DNA of 64,000 bases from Rhizorhapis sp036570425. GTDB lineage: Bacteria > Pseudomonadota > Alphaproteobacteria > Sphingomonadales > Sphingomonadaceae. The stretch is from the NCBI GenBank assembly GCA_036570425.1, contig DATCYF010000012.1, positions 62,001 to 126,000 on the forward strand, read 5' to 3'. A program made the translations under genes and the position numbers. Of this stretch, positions 25,115-35,047 are shown piece by piece; within the stretch, counting starts at the first letter, position 1; every line of letters begins with the position of its first letter. The notes under the pieces were generated by a model. The model saw nothing but the letters and a program-made list of their open reading frames with translations. It did not search any database and was not told where the DNA came from.

Positions 25115-26917
25115 ATGCCCAGTTATACCGCGCCCCTGAGGGATACGAAGTTCGTGCTCGACAACGTCTTGCAGCTCGAGCGTTATGCGAACCTGCCGGG
25201 TTTCGAAAGCGCTTCTCCCGACATGATAGAGGCGGTGTTGGGTGAAGGCGGGCGCTTCGTTGCCGAAGTTCTGTTTCCGCTTAATCAAACTGGCGACCGG
25301 GAAGGCTGCACCCGTCATCCCGATGGCAGCGTCACCACGCCTTCCGGGTTCAAGGAGGCATATAAGCAGTTCGTCGAGTCTGGATGGGCTACACTTTCCA
25401 TGCCACCGGAATTTGGCGGGCAGGGCCTGCCACACGTTATTTCTAGTGCTTTTGGCGAATATCTGATCAGTTCGAACATGGCCTTCGCCATGTATAATGG
25501 ATTGGCGCAAGGCGCGGTGTCGGCGATCCTCGCCAAGGGCAGTCAGGAGCAGAAGGAAAAATATCTGCCGAAAATGATCTCAGGCGAATGGGGCGGCACC
25601 ATGAACCTGACTGAGCCGCATTGCGGAACGGACCTGGGCCTGATCCGTACGCGCGCGGCGCCGAATGCGGACGGAAGCTATGCCATCACGGGCACCAAGA
25701 TTTTCATATCTGCGGGCGAACATGACCTGACCGACAATATCATTCATCTGGTGCTGGCCAAGACGCCCGATGCACCGGAAAGCAGCAAAGGCATCTCGCT
25801 TTTCATCGTGCCCAAGTTCCTGGTGAACGATGATGGATCGCCGGGTGAGCGCAATGCCGTCACCTGCGGCTCCATTGAAGAAAAGATGGGCATTCACGGT
25901 AATGCCACCTGCGTCATGAATTATGACGGCGCGACAGGGTGGATGGTCGGGGAGGAGAATAAAGGTCTTGCCGCCATGTTCATCATGATGAATGAGGCGC
26001 GGCTCGCCGTCGGACTGCAGGGCTTGTCACTGGCCGAGGTGGCTCTGCAGAACGCCGTCATTTACGCAGGTGAGCGGCGGCAGGGCAGGGCGCTTACAGG
26101 GCCGGCCGATCCGGAGGAGAAGGCAGACACGCTGTTCGTCCATCCCGATGTCCGCCGCATGCTCATGGAGGGCAAGGCATTGACCGAAGGCCTGCGCGCA
26201 CTCTGCCTCTGGGGCGCGCTACAGGTCGATCTTATCCACAATGCGGCGACCCAGGAGGAACGGCAGGCGGCGGACGATCTCATTTCGCTGCTGACTCCCG
26301 TCATCAAGGGCTTTGGCACTGACAAGGGCTATGAAATCGCAACCAATGCGCAGCAGGTGTTTGGCGGTCACGGCTACATCGTGGAAACGGGCGTGGAGCA
26401 ATATGTCCGCGATGCCCGCATCTCCATGATCTACGAAGGCGCGAATGGGGTGCAGGCTATGGACCTTGTCGGCCGCAAGCTTGCCATGAATGGCGGGCGC
26501 GCCATTCAACTCTTCTTCAAGATCGTCGCGGAAGAGGTGGCACAGGCGAAGCAGAACGAGAAGCTGACAAAGTTTGCCGAGGCGCTGGAAAAGGCCAATG
26601 GGCAGCTTCAGGCGGCCACCATGTGGCTGATGCAGAACGGCATGACCAACCCCAACAACGCGGGCGCAGCCGCCTACAGCTACATGCACATCATGGGCAT
26701 CGTATCGGTCGGCCTGATGTGGCTCCGAATGGCAAGCGCCGCCGCCCGCATGATAGAGGCAGGCGAAGGCGATGGCAGGTTCCTGGAAGCCAAGATCATG
26801 ACTGCCCGCTTCTACGCGGAGCGGATCATGCCCGATGCAGGCGCACTGCGCCGGAAGATCGAAGGCGGGGCTGAAGCGGTGATGGCGCTGGAACCGGAGA
26901 TGTTCGCCGTCGCCTGA
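25115..26917 (+). CDS. Acyl-CoA dehydrogenase, long DmdC/FadE-like family
   Basis: A 600-residue FAD-dependent acyl-CoA dehydrogenase with an extra N-terminal helix domain and a C-terminal domain (near 470-600), the layout of the 3-methylmercaptopropionyl-CoA dehydrogenase (DmdC) group. Signatures are MNLTEPHCGTDLGLIRTRA near 163, AITGTKIFISAGEHDL near 190, and the catalytic glutamate in ISMIYEGANGVQAMDLVGRK near 440. The substrate is unknown; the family handles medium and long or sulfur-containing acyl-CoAs. It has a GGAG ribosome site and starts 35 bp after the lipoprotein stop. Confidence 0.92.
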   Translation: MPSYTAPLRDTKFVLDNVLQLERYANLPGFESASPDMIEAVLGEGGRFVAEVLFPLNQTGDREGCTRHPDGSVTTPSGFKEAYKQFVESGWATLSMPPEFGGQGLPHVISSAFGEYLISSNMAFAMYNGLAQGAVSAILAKGSQEQKEKYLPKMISGEWGGTMNLTEPHCGTDLGLIRTRAAPNADGSYAITGTKIFISAGEHDLTDNIIHLVLAKTPDAPESSKGISLFIVPKFLVNDDGSPGERNAVTCGSIEEKMGIHGNATCVMNYDGATGWMVGEENKGLAAMFIMMNEARLAVGLQGLSLAEVALQNAVIYAGERRQGRALTGPADPEEKADTLFVHPDVRRMLMEGKALTEGLRALCLWGALQVDLIHNAATQEERQAADDLISLLTPVIKGFGTDKGYEIATNAQQVFGGHGYIVETGVEQYVRDARISMIYEGANGVQAMDLVGRKLAMNGGRAIQLFFKIVAEEVAQAKQNEKLTKFAEALEKANGQLQAATMWLMQNGMTNPNNAGAAAYSYMHIMGIVSVGLMWLRMASAAARMIEAGEGDGRFLEAKIMTARFYAERIMPDAGALRRKIEGGAEAVMALEPEMFAVA

Positions 26918-26966
26918 TCGTAGAAAGGCGCGACCCCGCAAGCAGCCAAGCTAAGGCGAGATTGCG

Positions 26967-28262
26967 TCAGGGTTGAAGCCGCGCCGCCGTCGGAGCAGGA
27001 GCGCTTGCGGCCGTGATCTTCGTCGGATCGCGCTCCAGCATGCACTGGCTGGCGTTAGAGCGCGGAAATTGTTCGCAATTCCACAAGGAGCGCTCAATCT
27101 TGGTGCTGCTGTCCCGCATATAGCTATAGGCCATGCCATCGAGCAGGCCCGGATAGATGGGAAAACCACCGGGCGTGCGTGCCGCATCTGTCCAGCCAAG
27201 CACACGGCATCTCGCTCGCCCGCCGCACAGGGCAAGCGCCTGCGCCTGATAGCTTTCCGGGGTGGCGTTCCTGTCCAATGCCAGGATGAAGGAGGTTGCG
27301 TCAGCATCGGTAGCGACCACCTCCGCCGTCCCGAAATGCTGCCCAGCCACGACCGGTCGGATGGGTGTTCCACTGAACCGTTCAAGTGTCCCTCCCGCCA
27401 GGAGCGGCGGTTCGGCCGGATCTGTCGGAAGGCTTTCTGCATGGGCCGCAGAAAGACGGGCGATAAGCGCTATCCGAGGCTCAGTCTCTGCGCCCGGCGA
27501 ACGAAAAGCTGCCGGTGTGCCCCACCATCCTTTCCAGCGGAAGAACAGGTGCGTGCCCACCGCAGTCACCTTGTCCAGGCTGCTGCTCCAATAAGGCACG
27601 ACCCAGTCGGTATGGTAATGGGTGGCGTTTCCGACGGCACTGAATACTCTTCCAGAGAGCGCTGCGCGCGCAATGCTGCGTGCCCGTTCCCATGCCGCCT
27701 CCGATGGCACGCGGGCCAGAGCGCCATCGCAGGTAAAGGTGAACTGACAACCGGAAACGCGTTCCGATCCCTGGAACACCACGCCGCAAACAGTGTTCGG
27801 AAAAGCGGGATGGCGCAGGCGATTGAGGACGACCTGAACGACCGCCCGTTCTCCTGATGGATCATCCCCAGCCTCATACCAGGCCGCTGCCGCAAGGCAA
27901 TCCGTCGCGCGCGCAAGGTTCACGGCCCCGCCTGCCAGGCGAAATGGGCGTGCGGCAGGATTGGGAAGTGCGGAAAACGGAGTCGCGGCGTTGAGTAGTC
28001 GCGCCTTCTCGGGAGCGATCTGCATCAACTTGACCTCTTCTACAGGAGGAGCGGCCGAAGGCGTCGCAATGCGTTGCGGGCGGTTGGGAAGGGCGCTCTC
28101 CTGGGTACTGCTCTCTGCTGCGCTGTTCCAGGCCGACGCGCCGGGAAGCCACTGAACCGCGCCGGGAAGAGCGAGCAGAAGAAGGATGAATAGCGCCACG
28201 GGCCAGTTATGCGGCGGCACGGTGTCAGTTGCGCCGCCGGGGGGTGTGGTGATGGGGGTCAC
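26967..28262 (-). CDS. SleB-type cell wall hydrolase
   Basis: A 431-residue protein with one N-terminal membrane segment (VALFILLLLALPGAVQWL near 22-39), a Ser/Pro-rich linker, then a Hydrolase_2 (SleB) domain near 115-245. The presumed catalytic glutamate is in AAAWYEAGDDPSGERAVVQVVLNR; later segments are FTFTCDG and ATHYHTDWVVPYW. Such enzymes cleave peptidoglycan glycan strands. The C-terminal 180 residues have no family I recognise. It lies 131 bp after cysK on the same strand. Confidence 0.85.
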   Translation of the reverse strand: MTPITTPPGGATDTVPPHNWPVALFILLLLALPGAVQWLPGASAWNSAAESSTQESALPNRPQRIATPSAAPPVEEVKLMQIAPEKARLLNAATPFSALPNPAARPFRLAGGAVNLARATDCLAAAAWYEAGDDPSGERAVVQVVLNRLRHPAFPNTVCGVVFQGSERVSGCQFTFTCDGALARVPSEAAWERARSIARAALSGRVFSAVGNATHYHTDWVVPYWSSSLDKVTAVGTHLFFRWKGWWGTPAAFRSPGAETEPRIALIARLSAAHAESLPTDPAEPPLLAGGTLERFSGTPIRPVVAGQHFGTAEVVATDADATSFILALDRNATPESYQAQALALCGGRARCRVLGWTDAARTPGGFPIYPGLLDGMAYSYMRDSSTKIERSLWNCEQFPRSNASQCMLERDPTKITAASAPAPTAARLQP

Positions 28263-28393
28263 GGCTTACCCATTCCTGCCTCCATTCCCCGCCCGTATCG
28301 CAATATGAAGTGCAGCGGGGGATATGCAAGTTCAATGCACTACTGCAAGCCCCCTGCGACCGGCTGTGTAGGCGCCGGGACGACGATGCTGCT

Positions 28394-29311
28394 TTATTCG
28401 GGCAAAAAGTCCGGTACGGAAAGATAGCGTTCGCCCGTGTCGTAGTTGAAGCCGAGCACCCGGCTTCCCGTTGGGAGTTCCGGCAGTTTCTGGGCAATGG
28501 CCGCAAGAGTCGCGCCCGACGAAATGCCAACCAGCATTCCTTCTTCGTGTGCCGAACGCAGCGCCATTTCCTTTGCATCGGCGGGTTCGACCAGAATGGT
28601 GCCGTCAAGCAACTGGGTGTGCAGATTGGCTGGAATGAAACCAGCGCCAATTCCCTGAATCGAATGCGGCCCCGGCTTGCCACCGCTGATGACAGGCGAC
28701 AGTGTTGGTTCGACTGCATAGACCTTCAGCGAAGGCCAGGTCTTCTTCAATACCTCGGCGCAGGCCGTGATATGACCGCCAGTGCCGACGCCTGTGATCA
28801 GCACGTCTATCGGATTTTCGGCAAAGTCTTTCAGGATTTCCTGCGCCGTCGTTTCCGCATGCACTGCGATGTTGGCAGGATTCTCGAATTGTTGGGGCAT
28901 CCAGCTCCCGGGTGTCTGCGCGATCAGTTCCAATGCGCGTTCAATGGCGCCTTTCATGCCCTTTTCCTTGGGCGTCAGATCGAAGGTTGCGCCATAGGCC
29001 AGCATCAGGCGGCGGCGTTCCAGCGACATGGATTCAGGCATCACGAGAATGAGCTTGTACCCTTTGACCGCCGCGACCATGGCAAGACCAATCCCGGTAT
29101 TGCCCGACGTTGGTTCGATGATCGTGCCGCCAGGCTTCAGCTCTCCCGATTTTTCTGCTGCCTCCACCATCGAGAGCGCGATGCGGTCCTTGATGGAACC
29201 GGCAGGATTGCTGCGTTCTGATTTTATCCAGACTTCGGCCGAACCGAATAACCGATTCATGCGGATGTGCGGCGTATCCCCAATGGTTTCCAATATGCTG
29301 GAAGCTTTCAT
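28394..29311 (-). CDS. cysK: Cysteine synthase A (O-acetylserine sulfhydrylase)
   Basis: A PLP enzyme making cysteine from O-acetylserine and sulfide. The 305-residue protein has the PLP lysine in NPAGSIKDRIALSM (Lys42), the substrate loop PTSGNTGIGLAM near 69, and the phosphate-binding GVGTGGHITACAEVLK near 175. It follows an MFS transporter gene by 20 bp on the same strand, so the two are probably in one operon. An O-phosphoserine- or thiosulfate-using variant (CysM) is less likely from the motifs. Confidence 0.94.
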   Translation of the reverse strand: MKASSILETIGDTPHIRMNRLFGSAEVWIKSERSNPAGSIKDRIALSMVEAAEKSGELKPGGTIIEPTSGNTGIGLAMVAAVKGYKLILVMPESMSLERRRLMLAYGATFDLTPKEKGMKGAIERALELIAQTPGSWMPQQFENPANIAVHAETTAQEILKDFAENPIDVLITGVGTGGHITACAEVLKKTWPSLKVYAVEPTLSPVISGGKPGPHSIQGIGAGFIPANLHTQLLDGTILVEPADAKEMALRSAHEEGMLVGISSGATLAAIAQKLPELPTGSRVLGFNYDTGERYLSVPDFLPE

Positions 29312-29331
29312 ATAACGCTCTCCCGTAGCTG

Positions 29332-30585
29332 TTAATCGCGCCCAATTTCGGGCGGATCGAAGGTTCGTGCAAGTCTCAATTCCGGAAAAATCCGCGCCCA
29401 GAACAGCGTGATGACAATGGCGCCTGCGCCGCCCAGCACCACGGCCGCGACCGGCCCCATCAGCGCCGCCAGAAATCCGGATTCGGCCTCTCCCAATTCA
29501 TTTGATGCCGAGATGGTAAGTTGGGAAACGCTTCCCACGCGGCCGCGCATCTCATCAGGCGTATGAAGTTGGATGAGCGATTGCCGGATATACACTGAAA
29601 ACATGTCCGCCGCGCCTAGAATCACAAGGCATCCGAAGGATAAAGGTACAAAGGTCGACAGGCCAAAGCCGATCGTCGAAAGGCCGAAAACAACCACCGC
29701 GCCGAGCATTTTCAGGCCGACTTCGTGCTTCAGCGGACGGAATGAAAACCACAGCGCCGTCACGCCTGCGCCAATCGCTGGCGCTGCGGCCAGATGACCA
29801 AGTCCCTGTGGCCCAACATGCAGGATGTCACGGGCATAAACGGGGAGCAAGGCCGTCGCCCCCGCCAAAAGCACGGCGAACAGGTCCAGCGTGATCGTTG
29901 CCAGCACCAGCCTGTTGCGGCGAACATAGGCCATTCCGTCGATCATTTGCCTGATGGGGTGCCGGCTGGTGTCGCGCAGAGGCTGCGGAACCCTGCTGAT
30001 CATGGATATGCAAAGCAGTGCCAGACTGAACAGAGCGACGCTGAGGCCATAGGCTGCTTCCGGTGAGAAGGCATAGGCATATCCGCCCAGCGCGGGTCCG
30101 ATTATCATACCCGATTGCCAGGCTACGCTGCTCAGCGCGATTGCGTTGGGCAGCACTTCCCGGGGTACAAGATTGGGCGCAAGGGCGGACAGTGCGGGGC
30201 CGTTGAACGCTCTGGCAACCCCAAGGAGCACGGCCACAGAGAAAATCACCGGCAGGCTGATCCAGCCTTCGTGGGTTGCAAGGCCAAGAATGGCTGCGCA
30301 GACAATTTGCAGCGCCAATGTGCAGCGGGCAATATAGCGACGGTCGAAACGATCGGCCATCCAGCCCGTCACGGGGGTGAGCAGGAACAGGGGCAGGAAC
30401 TGGGCAAGGCCAATGAAGCCAAGCTGCGCCGCCGCGGCGGAAGGGCTCATGCTTTCGCGTGCAATGTTGTAGGCTTGCCAGCCCAACACCAGCATCATGG
30501 CATATTGCGATAATACCGCGCTTAGCCGCCCGATGAGGTACACCCGAAAATTGGGAATGCTGATCGGGTGCGCGGCTTGGGTCAT
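29332..30585 (-). CDS. MFS transporter, EntS-like
   Basis: A 417-residue inner-membrane permease with about twelve hydrophobic segments. The motif-A-like loop after helix 2 is GWMADRFDRRYIARCTLA, and the half-way loop is MIDGMAYVRRNR, typical of the MFS_3/EntS exporter group. ATG 30585 gives MTQAAHPISIPNFRVYLIGR; the frame runs on to 30708 but that extension looks non-coding. The substrate is unknown. Co-transcription with cysK hints at a sulfur or cysteine link, but this is only positional. Confidence 0.85.
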   Translation of the reverse strand: MTQAAHPISIPNFRVYLIGRLSAVLSQYAMMLVLGWQAYNIARESMSPSAAAAQLGFIGLAQFLPLFLLTPVTGWMADRFDRRYIARCTLALQIVCAAILGLATHEGWISLPVIFSVAVLLGVARAFNGPALSALAPNLVPREVLPNAIALSSVAWQSGMIIGPALGGYAYAFSPEAAYGLSVALFSLALLCISMISRVPQPLRDTSRHPIRQMIDGMAYVRRNRLVLATITLDLFAVLLAGATALLPVYARDILHVGPQGLGHLAAAPAIGAGVTALWFSFRPLKHEVGLKMLGAVVVFGLSTIGFGLSTFVPLSFGCLVILGAADMFSVYIRQSLIQLHTPDEMRGRVGSVSQLTISASNELGEAESGFLAALMGPVAAVVLGGAGAIVITLFWARIFPELRLARTFDPPEIGRD

Positions 30586-30798
30586 GCGCTTCGTTAGCCT
30601 TGGGCGCGGTGGCGCGGCAAGAGTGCAAAAGCTTATTCTCATAAGAGAAAATATTCGGAAGTGGAGGCTTGAGCCGCCTGGAACGGATCCTGCCTTCATC
30701 ATCCTCATGCACTGCCCTTGTGCTTTGGGAGAGCGGACAAATAAGATGCGTCCTAATCGGACGGCGAGTCGTGCGAATCCTTTGGGAGACCGATCCAG

Positions 30799-32547
30799 AT
30801 GAAATTGAAGCCGTTCGTTCTGATGTTATCCGCCACAGCGGCTGGCTTGCTTTCCGCATGCACGCCATCAGACAGCGGTGGAAATGCAGCCGCCAATATA
30901 GCGGAAGCCAAAGCGTCAGCCCGTGACTGGCCCACATTCTCCCACGCCTTCCTGGAAAATTATTTCAAGCTCAATCCCAGCTTTGCGGTTTATCAGGGAC
31001 GGCACGAATTTGACGGCCAGTTGCCCGACTGGAGCAACAAGGGACTGCAAGCGCAGCGCGATTTCCTGAAACAGGCCATCGCTGAGGCCAAGGCGTTCGA
31101 TCAAGCGAAAATGACGAAAGAGCAGAAGTTCGAACGCGCCTATTTGATCGCAGTGGCTCAGGGTCAGCTTTTCTGGCTTGAGGATGCGGATTTTCCTCAT
31201 CACAATCCGGCTTTCTATATCGGCAACGGCCTTGATCCCAACGTGTATATCGCGCGGCCCTATGCCGATGCGCCTACCCGCATGAAGGCGTTCATCGCCT
31301 TTGCAAGAAACATTCCCCGCGCGGCCGATCAGATTCGCGTCAATCTGCAAACGCCCTTGCCGGTCAGCTATATCGATTACGGAACCGCGGGATTCACGGG
31401 GCTGGCGGACTATTTCACCGGCGACGCCAAAGCCGCTTTTGCCGAGGTGAAGGACCCGGCATTGCAGAAGCAATTTGACGAGGCCGCTGGGGCGGCTTCG
31501 AAGTCCATGAGGGCGCTGGCCGACTGGCTTGAAAAGCAACGCAAGGACGCGACGCAGGATTTCGCGCTGGGGCCGGAACGCTTCGCCCGGATGCTGAAGA
31601 CCACCGAACTCGTCCATGTCCCGATCAGCGAACTCGAAAAAATCGGCCGAGCGGATATGAAACGCAATCAGGAGGCCCTGCAGAAAGCCTGCGCCAAATA
31701 TGCGCCGGGTAACACCGTCGCCAATTGTATGGTCAAGATGAACGCCGACAAAGCGAAGGGCGGGGTGGTCGCGGCCGCCCGCGAGCAGTTGCCGATGCTG
31801 AAGGCCTTTGTCGTGGAAAAGGATCTGGTCTCTATTCCTGGAAAGGAAGAGGCTGAGGTCCGGGAGTCACCGCCCTATAACCGACAGAACAGCGCCTATA
31901 TCGATATTCCGGGACCTTATGAAAAAGGCCTGCCATCGGTATTTTATATTTCGCCGCCTGATCCCGCCTGGTCGCAGGTGGTGCAGAATGCCTATATTCC
32001 GGGCGAGAAGGATTTGCTCTTCACGTCAGTCCATGAGGTGTGGCCGGGCCATTTCCTGAGCTTCCTGCATAGCAACCGTTCCAAATTCCTCTTCGGCAAA
32101 GTGTTCGTCGGCTATGCCTTCGCTGAAGGCTGGGCGCATTATGCCGAAGAAATGATGTGGGATGCGGGCCTGAACGAAGGCGACCCGGAAACGCATATCG
32201 GTCAGCTATCGAATGCGCTGCTGCGCGACTGTCGCTTTCTGTCGGCAATCGGCATGCATGCAGGCGGAATGACGATGGAGCAATCGCGCAAGATGTTCGT
32301 CGATCAATGCTATCAGGATGAAGGCAACGCCCGCCAGCAGGCCGCACGGGGCACCTACGATCCGGCGTATCTCAATTACACCTTGGGCAAGCTGATGATC
32401 CGTAAGCTGCGCAATGACTGGACCGCAGACAAGGGCGGGCGCAAGGCGTGGAAGGACTTCCACGATGCGTTCCTCAGCTATGGCGGTCCCCCGATTCCGC
32501 TCGTCCGGCAGCAGATGATAGGTGGCGAAGCGAAAGCGGTGTTTTAA
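30799..32547 (+). CDS. DUF885-family lipoprotein, putative metallopeptidase
   Basis: A 582-residue exported protein. The signal MKLKPFVLMLSATAAGLLSAC ends in a lipobox cysteine, so it is a predicted lipoprotein. The body is the DUF885 family, which carries the zinc-binding-like motif HEVWPGH near residue 412 (FTSVHEVWPGHFLSFLH) and a downstream AEGWAHYAEEMMW segment, the glutamate-containing half of a gluzincin-type site. Peptidase activity is therefore likely, but the substrate is not known. A short hairpin follows the stop, between it and convergent uvrD. Confidence 0.88.
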   Translation: MKLKPFVLMLSATAAGLLSACTPSDSGGNAAANIAEAKASARDWPTFSHAFLENYFKLNPSFAVYQGRHEFDGQLPDWSNKGLQAQRDFLKQAIAEAKAFDQAKMTKEQKFERAYLIAVAQGQLFWLEDADFPHHNPAFYIGNGLDPNVYIARPYADAPTRMKAFIAFARNIPRAADQIRVNLQTPLPVSYIDYGTAGFTGLADYFTGDAKAAFAEVKDPALQKQFDEAAGAASKSMRALADWLEKQRKDATQDFALGPERFARMLKTTELVHVPISELEKIGRADMKRNQEALQKACAKYAPGNTVANCMVKMNADKAKGGVVAAAREQLPMLKAFVVEKDLVSIPGKEEAEVRESPPYNRQNSAYIDIPGPYEKGLPSVFYISPPDPAWSQVVQNAYIPGEKDLLFTSVHEVWPGHFLSFLHSNRSKFLFGKVFVGYAFAEGWAHYAEEMMWDAGLNEGDPETHIGQLSNALLRDCRFLSAIGMHAGGMTMEQSRKMFVDQCYQDEGNARQQAARGTYDPAYLNYTLGKLMIRKLRNDWTADKGGRKAWKDFHDAFLSYGGPPIPLVRQQMIGGEAKAVF

Positions 32548-32554
32548 GGATAAT

Positions 32555-32572
32555 CCCTCCCTTACGGGAGGG
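32555..32572. terminator. Hairpin between the DUF885 gene and uvrD
   Basis: CCCTCCC (32555-32561) pairs with GGGAGGG (32566-32572) around TTAC. It lies in the 30-bp gap between two convergent genes, so it may act in both directions. No long T-run is present. Confidence 0.55.
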
Positions 32573-32577
32573 CGTCA

Positions 32578-34854
32578 TCAAGCCACGGTCACAAAACTGT
32601 CCATCACGCGCTTACGTCCGGATAGTTCGAAATCGATCTCCAGCTTGTTGCCTTCGATTTCCGCGACAGTGCCATAGCCAAATTTCGTATGAAAAACCCG
32701 CAGGCCAACCTTCATGTCGCTCCGGCCCTTGTTGCCGATGCTGACGGCTGATTGTCGGGCCTCCACGATGCGAGCGGGTTCCCTGACGAAGCCGCCTGCT
32801 TGCGCGGCGCGCTGCCAACCGGGGCCCCGGCCTGTCCCGCGCGCGATGTTGGAGAAAGGATCGGCCCGTTCCGACCAGTTGGCGCGCCAGAGCGACTCGC
32901 CGCCCGCCATGCTGCTTTCCTCGACCATGTGCGCGGGTGGAATTTCTCCGATGAAGCGGGATGGGATGGAGCTGGTCCACTGGCCGTAGATGCGCCGGTT
33001 TGCCGCGTGCAGTATCGTGCAGACGCGCCGGGCGCGAGTCATCGCGACATAGGCCAAACGCCGTTCTTCTTCCAACGCGGCGGTCCCGCCTTCATCCAGC
33101 GAGCGTTGCGAGGGGAAAACGCCTTCCTCCCAGCCGGCGAGGAACACGCGTTCGAATTCCAGTCCCTTGGCCGCATGAATGGTCATGATCGTGACTTTCT
33201 CGTCGCTGGCGAGTGCGTCATTATCCATCACCAGGCTGACATGCTCCAGGAATGCGCCCAGCGTTTCATATTCTTCCATGGCGCGCGTCAGTTCGTTCAG
33301 GTTTTCCAGCCGCCCGGCGCTTTCGGCGGAACGGTCGGCCTGAAGCATGGCGGTATAGCCGCTTTCATCAAGAATCACTCGCGCCAGCTCAGCATGGGGG
33401 AGGGCGCTTGCCTGATCCCGCCAGCGCGCGATGTCGCCGATGAAATTGCCAAGGCTCCGCCGCGCCTGCGGCGTGACTTCGTCCGTGTCCAGGATCCGCG
33501 CCGCAGCAAGACTGAGTGGAATCCCTTCAGCGCGGGCAAGCATGTGAAGTTTCCCGACGGCTTTATCGCCAAGGCCCCGCTTGGGCACATTGACGATGCG
33601 CTCAAAGGCCAGATCGTCGGAAGGTTGATGGACGATGCGCAGATACGCCAGAGCATCGCGGATTTCCGCCCGCTCGTAAAAGCGAAAACCGCCGATGATC
33701 TTGTAGGGCAGGCCAATCTGAATGAAGCGGTCTTCAAACTCACGCGTCTGGAACTGGGCGCGCACGAGGATCGCGGTATCGTTGAGTGAACCGCCCCCGC
33801 GCTGGTAACTTTCTATCTCTTCCCCGACGCGGCGTGCTTCCTCCGGTCCGTCCCAGACACCCAGAACCTGCACCTTTTCGCCCTCAGTCTCATCCGTCCA
33901 CAGCGTTTTGCCCAACCGTCCGCCATTTTCGGCAATCACTCCGCTGGCGGCGGCCAGAATATGTGGCGTAGAGCGGTAATTCTGTTCCAGGCGGATGACC
34001 TTCGCCCCTGGAAAATCCTGCTCGAACTTCAGGATATTGGCGACTTCCGCTCCACGCCAGCTATAGATGCTCTGGTCATCATCGCCCACGCAGCAGATAT
34101 TCTTGCGCGTTTGCGCCAGCAACCGCAGCCATAGATATTGGCTTGAATTTGTGTCCTGATACTCGTCGACCAGAATATATTTGAAACGCTGCTGATATTG
34201 CTCCAGCAAATCGCGATCCCGCTTCAATATCGTGAGCATGTGAAGCAGCAGATCGCCGAAATCGCAGGCATTGAGCGTCCGCAGACGATCCTGATATTGC
34301 CGGTATATTTCCTGTCCCCGACCATTGGAATAGGCTTCGCTCTCGCCGGCATCCAGCAATTCAGGCGTCAGGCCCTTGTTTTTCCACCGATCGATCAGGC
34401 CGCCAAGCTGCCGCGCGGGCCAGCGCTTTTCATCGATCCCCGCGGCCTGAATGAGTTGCTTCAGCAGCCGAAGCTGATCGTCCGTGTCAAGGATCGTGAA
34501 ATTGCTTTGCAATCCCGCCAGTTCGGCATGGCGACGAAGCATTTTCGCCCCGACGGAATGAAATGTGCCAAGCCAGGGCATGCCCTCCACCGCCTCGCCG
34601 ATAATACGCCCGACGCGCTCCCTCATTTCTCGCGCGGCCTTGTTGGTGAAGGTAACGGCCAGTATTTCGGATGGCCATGCCTTGCGGGTGGCGATCAGAT
34701 GCGCCAACCGTGCGGTCAGCGCGGCTGTCTTGCCAGTGCCTGCTCCGGCAAGAACCAGCACAGGACCGTCAGTAGTCAGAACGGCCTCACGCTGCGGGGC
34801 ATTGAGGCCACGCAGATAAGGCGGATCATTCGGGGATGGTGCGGGAAGAGTCAC
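32578..34854 (-). CDS. uvrD: ATP-dependent DNA helicase UvrD/PcrA
   Basis: A superfamily 1A 3'-5' helicase used in excision and mismatch repair. The 758-residue protein has the Q-motif (LNAPQREAV), Walker A (LAGAGTGKTAALTARL near 35-50), motif II (ILVDEYQDTNSSQ near 233), motif III (DDQSIYSWRGAE), motif V/VI (TIHAAKGLEFERVFL; LAYVAMTRARR) and a C-terminal PcrA-type tail (GLRVFHTKFGYGTVAEIEG). It is somewhat longer than PcrA and near the usual UvrD length. Confidence 0.95.
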   Translation of the reverse strand: MTLPAPSPNDPPYLRGLNAPQREAVLTTDGPVLVLAGAGTGKTAALTARLAHLIATRKAWPSEILAVTFTNKAAREMRERVGRIIGEAVEGMPWLGTFHSVGAKMLRRHAELAGLQSNFTILDTDDQLRLLKQLIQAAGIDEKRWPARQLGGLIDRWKNKGLTPELLDAGESEAYSNGRGQEIYRQYQDRLRTLNACDFGDLLLHMLTILKRDRDLLEQYQQRFKYILVDEYQDTNSSQYLWLRLLAQTRKNICCVGDDDQSIYSWRGAEVANILKFEQDFPGAKVIRLEQNYRSTPHILAAASGVIAENGGRLGKTLWTDETEGEKVQVLGVWDGPEEARRVGEEIESYQRGGGSLNDTAILVRAQFQTREFEDRFIQIGLPYKIIGGFRFYERAEIRDALAYLRIVHQPSDDLAFERIVNVPKRGLGDKAVGKLHMLARAEGIPLSLAAARILDTDEVTPQARRSLGNFIGDIARWRDQASALPHAELARVILDESGYTAMLQADRSAESAGRLENLNELTRAMEEYETLGAFLEHVSLVMDNDALASDEKVTIMTIHAAKGLEFERVFLAGWEEGVFPSQRSLDEGGTAALEEERRLAYVAMTRARRVCTILHAANRRIYGQWTSSIPSRFIGEIPPAHMVEESSMAGGESLWRANWSERADPFSNIARGTGRGPGWQRAAQAGGFVREPARIVEARQSAVSIGNKGRSDMKVGLRVFHTKFGYGTVAEIEGNKLEIDFELSGRKRVMDSFVTVA

Positions 34855-35047
34855 TAGTGAACAGTTAGGGAACGAACCACTTTAGAGCAAGGCCTCTGTC
34901 ATGTGCCGCTACCGTCGCGCAGTGCCCTTCTCATCAGCGTATCCGCACTAAAGAACGGTTGAACGGTTCTGCAATGACTTTCCGGAACTTCGGCGGGTTC
35001 GCAAAATTCTGTGTTTGATAGGGACCAGGCTAGGCAGGAGAATTCGA

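Noticed and set aside
34984..35025. Possible stress sigma factor (EcfG) promoter: GGAAC before the secreted repeat protein
   Set aside because: The next GTT is 24 bases away rather than the usual 16-17, so it does not fit the GGAAC-N16/17-CGTT pattern.
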